Below, in pieces: positions 13,434-17,309 of a stretch of 17,309 nucleotides of DNA (the first letter of the stretch is position 1; every line of letters starts with the position of its first letter). This DNA comes from Lachnospiraceae bacterium. Its GTDB lineage: Bacteria > Bacillota > Clostridia > Lachnospirales > Lachnospiraceae. The notes under the pieces were generated by a model. That model saw only the letters and a list, made by a program, of their open reading frames with translations, was not told the DNA's origin and did not search any database. The DNA is taken from assembly GCA_021200345.1 (NCBI GenBank), contig JAJQGR010000300.1, positions 1 through 17,309 of the forward strand, in the 5' to 3' direction. The translations under genes were made by a program, and so were the position numbers.

Positions 13434-14561
13434 TCACCGTCTCCCGACGCGCAGCGTCTGAGCTACTTTCTCCATTTTGGGCAGGCAGGCTTCAAAAAAT
13501 TTCCGGTAGCTTTCACAGAAATAATTATGGTACTGGCCATTTGCGGGATCCAGATCCCGGTTCCGCTGACAGCCGCCCCGGCAGATCTTAAAATATTCAC
13601 AGGCTTTGCATTCTGCCGTCAGCTTCAATGACCGCTCCACAAAGCCGCTTTCTTTCGCCCTGGCATAAATCTGATCCAGCCGGTCCTGGTTGAAATTGCC
13701 CAGCCGGTACTCATCCAGCATATAAAAATCACAGGGATAGACGCTCCCGTCCGCCTCCACCACATTCTGCACACTGCAGATGCCCCGCTGATTGCAGGCC
13801 TCCGGATAGTAGCCCATCAGAATGCCGATATCATTTTCAAACTCACGGATACTGGGCGCATCGCCCTTTTCCCAATCCTCATACCACAAATCAAACAGCG
13901 TTATCAGGAACTCTCCGTACTGCTCCGGCCGCAGGGCGTACTCGTTTAATCCCCTCTCCTCTCCCAGAGGATCCAGACAGGCAATATACTGCTGATAATG
14001 CCAGCCTTTTTCTTTATAAAACGCATATATTTCGGGAATGTGCGCTGCCACCTTCTGATTCACCACCGTCAGAATATTGTATTCCACCTGATAACGGTCA
14101 AATAATTCTGTGGCGTGTAAAATCCTGTCAAAGGTAGGGCCGCCGTCTTTTCCATGGCGATAGGCGTCATGGGTTTCCTTTATTCCGTCTATGGACACCC
14201 CCACCAGGAAATGATTTCCGGCAAGGAACCGGCACCAGTCCTCATTGATGCCGTATCCGTTGGTCTGCAGGGCGTTATATACACGTACTCCTGTTTTATT
14301 GTACTGTTTCTGGTACGCCACCGCTTTTTCAAAAAAAGAAAGACCCCGCAGCGTAGGCTCCCCGCCCTGGAAGGCATAAGTAATCACACCCTCCGCCCGC
14401 AGCATGGTCCTTCGGATCACGTTTTTTAAGGTCTCCTCCGACATCAGGCCATAGGATTCCTGTTCTCTCTTGGCTGCCTCGTCACAGTAAAAGCAGTAGT
14501 CGCACTTCATATTACAAAGCCCGGAGGCGGGTTTCATTAACACACTGATGGCCGGCATCAT
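13434..14561 (-). CDS. Anaerobic sulfatase-maturating radical SAM enzyme (anSME), SPASM type
   Basis: A 375-residue radical SAM protein. The cluster motif CNMKCDYC (C16, C20, C23) binds the SAM-cleaving 4Fe-4S cluster. The C-terminal SPASM domain has the full set of auxiliary-cluster cysteines: C256, C262, C277, C318, C321, C327, C331 and C349. CDFY at 277-280 places D278 where anSME of Clostridium perfringens has its catalytic aspartate (D277). anSME turns an active-site Cys or Ser of sulfatases into formylglycine without oxygen. Length is normal. AAGGA lies 6 bases before the first of two tandem ATGs. It sits 13 bases behind the TauE/SafE gene in one operon. No sulfatase is in the window, so its client must lie elsewhere; a maturase for another peptide is a less likely option. 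Confidence 0.88.
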   Translation of the reverse strand: MMPAISVLMKPASGLCNMKCDYCFYCDEAAKREQESYGLMSEETLKNVIRRTMLRAEGVITYAFQGGEPTLRGLSFFEKAVAYQKQYNKTGVRVYNALQTNGYGINEDWCRFLAGNHFLVGVSIDGIKETHDAYRHGKDGGPTFDRILHATELFDRYQVEYNILTVVNQKVAAHIPEIYAFYKEKGWHYQQYIACLDPLGEERGLNEYALRPEQYGEFLITLFDLWYEDWEKGDAPSIREFENDIGILMGYYPEACNQRGICSVQNVVEADGSVYPCDFYMLDEYRLGNFNQDRLDQIYARAKESGFVERSLKLTAECKACEYFKICRGGCQRNRDLDPANGQYHNYFCESYRKFFEACLPKMEKVAQTLRVGRR

Positions 14562-14574
14562 CTCACATCCTTTA

Positions 14575-15369
14575 TCACATATATTTCCATATATTATAAA
14601 TGTTAATGAGAATCATGGCAACCATCAATCCGATAAAAAGCTTGTCCACCGTCTTTTCGTCGATTTTTTTGTTGATGTGCCGGCCGCAGACGCCGCCCAG
14701 AATTCCTCCCGCCACCATCAACAGCAGCAGGCCAATCTCCACGGAAGGAACGGAACCGGTCACAATCGTGGAAATCAGACTGGCCGCCTGAGAGAAGAAA
14801 ATAATATACAGGGAATCCTCCGCCGCCTGTTTGGTGGTCATGGAAAAGAAATAAAACAACACCACCAGATTGATGGGGCCGCCGCCGATGCCCAGGAAAG
14901 AAGACATGATTCCTAAAAACAGGCCGATCAACACACAGACTGCCGCGTTTTTAACCTGATGGGTATTGATTCTGGCCTTGTAAATTGTGTAAACCAGCGT
15001 TCCAATGGTCACCACCAGCAGGCACGCCGCCTGTACCGCGCCCACCCGGTCCGGGTCATCGCTTAAAGATTTTACATAGGAAAACATCTCTTTTCCGATC
15101 AGGCCGCCTGCCGCCGCGCCCAGAGCCAGGGGCAGTCTGGTACGGTCAGCACTTTCGGAGGACGCCGCTCCTTTATCCAGTTTATTTCTGATCACGGAAT
15201 AGGTGGTCATGGACAGCACCGTGCAGCCGGACAGAAAGCTGATGGCAGTGACGCTCAGAATGCCAAAGGAGTCCAGCACCGGCTTGATAATGACGCCGCC
15301 GCCGATCCCGCAGATGGCGCCCACAATGGACGCGCCGAAGCATACAATAAAAAAGAGAATGTAGGTCAT
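14575..15369 (-). CDS. TauE/SafE (TSUP) family anion transporter
   Basis: A 264-residue membrane protein of the TauE/SafE family (PF01925), with about seven to eight hydrophobic helices and the duplicated signature GIGGG at 21-25 and 160-164, one per half. Members move sulfite, sulfoacetate, sulfate or other small anions. GGAGG lies 9 bases before the ATG at 15369; an in-frame ATG at 15423 would add 18 charged residues without a good ribosome site. The sulfatase maturase follows 13 bases later, so sulfate or sulfite released by sulfatases is the natural cargo candidate. The gene faces away from the LysR gene with two inverted repeats between them, so it is probably controlled by that regulator. 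Direction of transport and exact ion are not shown by the sequence. Confidence 0.87.
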   Translation of the reverse strand: MTYILFFIVCFGASIVGAICGIGGGVIIKPVLDSFGILSVTAISFLSGCTVLSMTTYSVIRNKLDKGAASSESADRTRLPLALGAAAGGLIGKEMFSYVKSLSDDPDRVGAVQAACLLVVTIGTLVYTIYKARINTHQVKNAAVCVLIGLFLGIMSSFLGIGGGPINLVVLFYFFSMTTKQAAEDSLYIIFFSQAASLISTIVTGSVPSVEIGLLLLMVAGGILGGVCGRHINKKIDEKTVDKLFIGLMVAMILINIYNIWKYM

Positions 15370-15451
15370 GGGATTTTCCCTCCTCTTATGTTTTTCATCA
15401 TGAACTTCATTCATGATCAGCATTCGCCACTCATCGTTTTATGATAAAATG

Positions 15452-15480
15452 ATTATATTAGCTCCATTTACATAATTAAA
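15452..15480 (-). promoter_or_regulatory. Putative promoter of the TauE/SafE-maturase operon
   Basis: On the minus strand a perfect TATAAT (15457-15452) follows a weak TTTAAT (15480-15475) by 17 bases. The weak -35 box lies inside inverted repeat 1, the position expected for an activator-dependent promoter. Confidence 0.55.
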
Positions 15481-15495
15481 TTATTATGTTAATAT
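15467..15495 (+). promoter_or_regulatory. Putative promoter of the LysR gene
   Basis: TTTACA (15467-15472) and TAATAT (15490-15495) are spaced by 17 bases. It overlaps inverted repeat 1 (15470-15489), which fits autoregulation by LysR. Confidence 0.45.
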
Positions 15496-15519
15496 AAAAT
15501 ACATAATGATTTTATTATG
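15470..15519. promoter_or_regulatory. Two LysR-type inverted repeats, CATAAT-N6-ATTATG
   Basis: Repeat 1 at 15470-15489 is ACATAAT, six bases, ATTATGT. Repeat 2 at 15502-15519 is CATAAT, six bases, ATTATG. Their centres are 31 bp apart, close to three helical turns, so two dimers of a regulator tetramer could bind on one face. They lie between the divergent LysR and TauE/SafE genes. Confidence 0.7.
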
Positions 15520-15535
15520 AATTGAGGCAAAAAAT

Positions 15536-16504
15536 ATGACGCTGAAGCATCTGAACATTTTTTCCGAAGTCTGCCGGGCCGAAAGCATCACAAAGGCTGC
15601 AGAAAAGCTGAATATGGCTCAGCCCGCCGTCAGCAACGCCATCCGGGAGCTGGAAGCCTATTATGGAGTACGGCTTTTCGACCGCATGAATCGCAGAATC
15701 TACATCACGCAGGCAGGACAGGCTCTTTTAAATTACGCGAATTCCATCCTCCTCCAGTTTGAGGAGTCGAAAGTTGCCTTACAGGGCAGCGAAGCCATCG
15801 CACCAATCCGTGTTGGCAGCAATGTAGCCTTCGGCACCACTCATTTGCCCCGGATCATTGCGGATTTTCACACCCTTCATCCGGAGATTCCCGTCAGATC
15901 TGCCATTTTAAGCTCCAGGCAGATCTTGGAGCATCTTCTGCACAATCAGCTGGACTTTGCCATCGCGGACGATACCGCTGACGCGGAAGAGCTGTACCGG
16001 ATTCCTCTTGCCTCAGATCAGATGGCAGCACTGTGCAGTCCGGACTTTGCGTATCTGCCCCTGTTGATGAAGGCCCAGGCTCCCTCCCTGAATGAAAACG
16101 CCGCGTCTGCCCCGGACAGGCCCTCTTTTCTCCCATCCGGGCTAAAGCAGACCTCCCTGTCCATCAGGGATTTTGCCGCCGTCCCCCTCCTATTACGGGA
16201 ACCGGGCAGCGGCTCCCGGGAGCTTTTGGACCGGCTGTTCCACCGGGAGAAAATCCAGCCTCTCATTGCCGCGGAAAGCTCCAGCACCCAGGCCCTCATC
16301 GAGCTGGCCCTTCAGGGACTGGGCGTAGTCTTTCTTCTGTCCGACGCCGCCAGAGCCTATACCGACGCCGGCTCCCTGATCCTGCTGCCCCTGAAGGACG
16401 CTGATCTGACCCGGCGCTATTCGCTTTTCTATCATCGACAGAAATATCTGACGGAGAGCATGCAGCGCTTTCTGGAATATCTGAAGTCCTGTTTCAGAGA
16501 CTAA
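15536..16504 (+). CDS. LysR-family transcriptional regulator
   Basis: A 322-residue LysR regulator. Residues 1-60 form the winged helix-turn-helix (LKHLNIFSEVCRAESITKAAEKL then AVSNAIRELE, with helix 2-3 around 18-40). The effector domain begins near 90 (IRVGSNVAFG) and contains REPGSGSRELLDRLF at 221-235 and AAESSSTQALIELALQGLGVVFL, as in CysB/CysL-type members. Residues about 174-206 (MKAQAPSLNENAASAPDRPS region) form a loop insertion rarely seen in this family. GAGG lies 8 bases before the ATG. It is divergent from the TauE/SafE-maturase operon, and the inverted repeats in the gap suggest that it controls that operon and itself. The effector may be a sulfur metabolite. Its stop overlaps that of the RpiR gene. 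Confidence 0.9.
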   Translation: MTLKHLNIFSEVCRAESITKAAEKLNMAQPAVSNAIRELEAYYGVRLFDRMNRRIYITQAGQALLNYANSILLQFEESKVALQGSEAIAPIRVGSNVAFGTTHLPRIIADFHTLHPEIPVRSAILSSRQILEHLLHNQLDFAIADDTADAEELYRIPLASDQMAALCSPDFAYLPLLMKAQAPSLNENAASAPDRPSFLPSGLKQTSLSIRDFAAVPLLLREPGSGSRELLDRLFHREKIQPLIAAESSSTQALIELALQGLGVVFLLSDAARAYTDAGSLILLPLKDADLTRRYSLFYHRQKYLTESMQRFLEYLKSCFRD

Positions 16505-17295
16505 CGCATGATTCGTACCACCTCATACAACAGCAGCTCAATGAAAAGATATACGATGATCTGGTCCTCAAAGAAATTCTCCTTGCTGGCCCGGCTGACC
16601 CAGGGAAGAGTGATGATATTTTCCGCCTCTTTCGCCGCCTTGATTTTGGGATTCATGGTGATCAGCCAGGTGGTGCAGCCCCTTGAGCGGGCGTTGGCAA
16701 TCATCTGCGGATACTCCGGATTTCCCCGGCCATTCATGGTGAGCAGAACACAGGCATCCCCATGAGTCAGGATATTGGCGTCGTCATTCATACAGATAAA
16801 ATCATCTGTCATCTTATTATAAATTCCAAGCCGGGACAGTCTGTCGGAAAGCTGTTTGGCGGACTGGGCGGTGCGGTTTACCCCCCAAATCGCCAGTCTT
16901 TTCGCGTTTACGATATCCCTGGCCAGATGGTTCATCTGCTCCTGGCTGACAAATTCCGGTACCATTTTCATGTACTTAATATAAGTATTGATGATATTCT
17001 GATCCGCCGAAGCATCGCTCTCATTCTCCGCAAAAGCCCCCTCTTCCCTTCCCGCTTCCGCTCCCTGTGTGAGCAGATAACGGTTCATGGAAAACTTAAA
17101 TTCCGAAAAGCCGTCATACCCCAGCCTCTGACACATACGAATCACCGCCGCGTTGGAAACGCTGCATCTTTTTGCCAGATTCGTCAGATTGGAGCCCAGT
17201 GCCTGGGTAGGATCTTCCAGGAAAACCTTCGCTACGCGCTGTTCTGTTTTGCTTAGGGCTTCAAAGTTTTGCTCAATTTGTTCAATCGGATTCAC
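16501..17295 (-). CDS. MurR/RpiR-family regulator (HTH plus SIS domain)
   Basis: A 264-residue regulator. Residues 1-77 are an RpiR-type helix-turn-helix (LSKTEQRVAKVFL, then NLTNLAKRCSVSNAAVIRMC and RLGYDGFSEFKF), and about 120-245 form a SIS sugar-phosphate binding domain (AIWGVNRTAQSAKQL at 135-149, DACVLLTMNGRGNPEY at 180-195). Such proteins sense phosphosugars such as MurNAc-6-phosphate and control sugar uptake genes. The linker 78-98 is acidic. The start is GTG at 17295, chosen because GGGAG lies 7 bases upstream and the family N-terminus follows at once. Its target operon is probably to the right, outside the window. The last 4 bases overlap the LysR stop codon. Confidence 0.9.
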   Translation of the reverse strand: MNPIEQIEQNFEALSKTEQRVAKVFLEDPTQALGSNLTNLAKRCSVSNAAVIRMCQRLGYDGFSEFKFSMNRYLLTQGAEAGREEGAFAENESDASADQNIINTYIKYMKMVPEFVSQEQMNHLARDIVNAKRLAIWGVNRTAQSAKQLSDRLSRLGIYNKMTDDFICMNDDANILTHGDACVLLTMNGRGNPEYPQMIANARSRGCTTWLITMNPKIKAAKEAENIITLPWVSRASKENFFEDQIIVYLFIELLLYEVVRIMR

Positions 17296-17309
17296 TGTCT
17301 TCTCCCTTC

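Overview
The window looks like a stretch of chromosome from a strictly anaerobic Clostridia, most like a Lachnospiraceae-type gut bacterium. The reasons are moderate GC genes with AT-rich intergenic gaps, strong GGAGG-type ribosome binding sites, an oxygen-sensitive anaerobic sulfatase-maturase family protein, MurR/RpiR and LysR regulators, and the VTC/DUF4956/DUF4353 cluster common in that group. No rRNA, tRNA, CRISPR array, transposase or phage gene was seen. The assignment to Lachnospiraceae is inference from gene content only.

Layout. 1-1033 (minus): a leuD-leuC type dehydratase pair, small subunit first, with leuC running off the left edge. 1034-1353: promoter of that pair and two strong hairpins, one a 27-bp perfect inverted repeat. 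1357-2373 (minus): an orphan lipoprotein substrate-binding protein of the NMT1/SsuA type. 2582-5370 (plus): a two-gene operon, an HSL-type esterase and a condensation-like acyltransferase fused to a six-helix membrane domain. 5379-8764 (minus): a three-gene operon of VTC polyphosphate polymerase, DUF4956 membrane protein and a DUF4353 beta-helix surface protein. 9083-9985 (plus): a CDF metal exporter behind a DtxR/MntR-like palindrome. 9990-10520 (minus): a shikimate-kinase-like protein that lacks a substrate arginine. 10663-11751 (plus): a PfkB sugar kinase, probably KdgK, followed by a clear terminator. 11959-13386 (plus): a lone ATPase with a DUF234/nuclease-like C-terminus. 13434-15369 (minus): a TauE/SafE anion transporter and an anaerobic sulfatase maturase in one operon, divergent from a LysR regulator (15536-16504, plus). 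16501-17295 (minus): a MurR/RpiR regulator.

How the genes work together. Four units look like real functional modules. First, leuDC is one enzyme, an isopropylmalate isomerase or a close relative. Second, the esterase and acyltransferase-membrane fusion probably handle acyl groups on a lipid or envelope substrate. Third, VTC, DUF4956 and DUF4353 probably form an envelope system linking polyphosphate (or another phosphate polymer) to a surface carbohydrate-binding beta-helix. Fourth, TauE/SafE plus sulfatase maturase under a divergent LysR suggests use of sulfated glycans or sulfonated compounds; two matching inverted repeats 31 bp apart lie between the divergent genes.

The parts least explained by known biology are the acyltransferase-membrane fusion operon, the VTC/DUF4956/DUF4353 operon, the ATPase/DUF234 gene and the long perfect hairpin at 1275-1346. 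All calls come from reading the sequence and from memory of families; no search or folding program was run.
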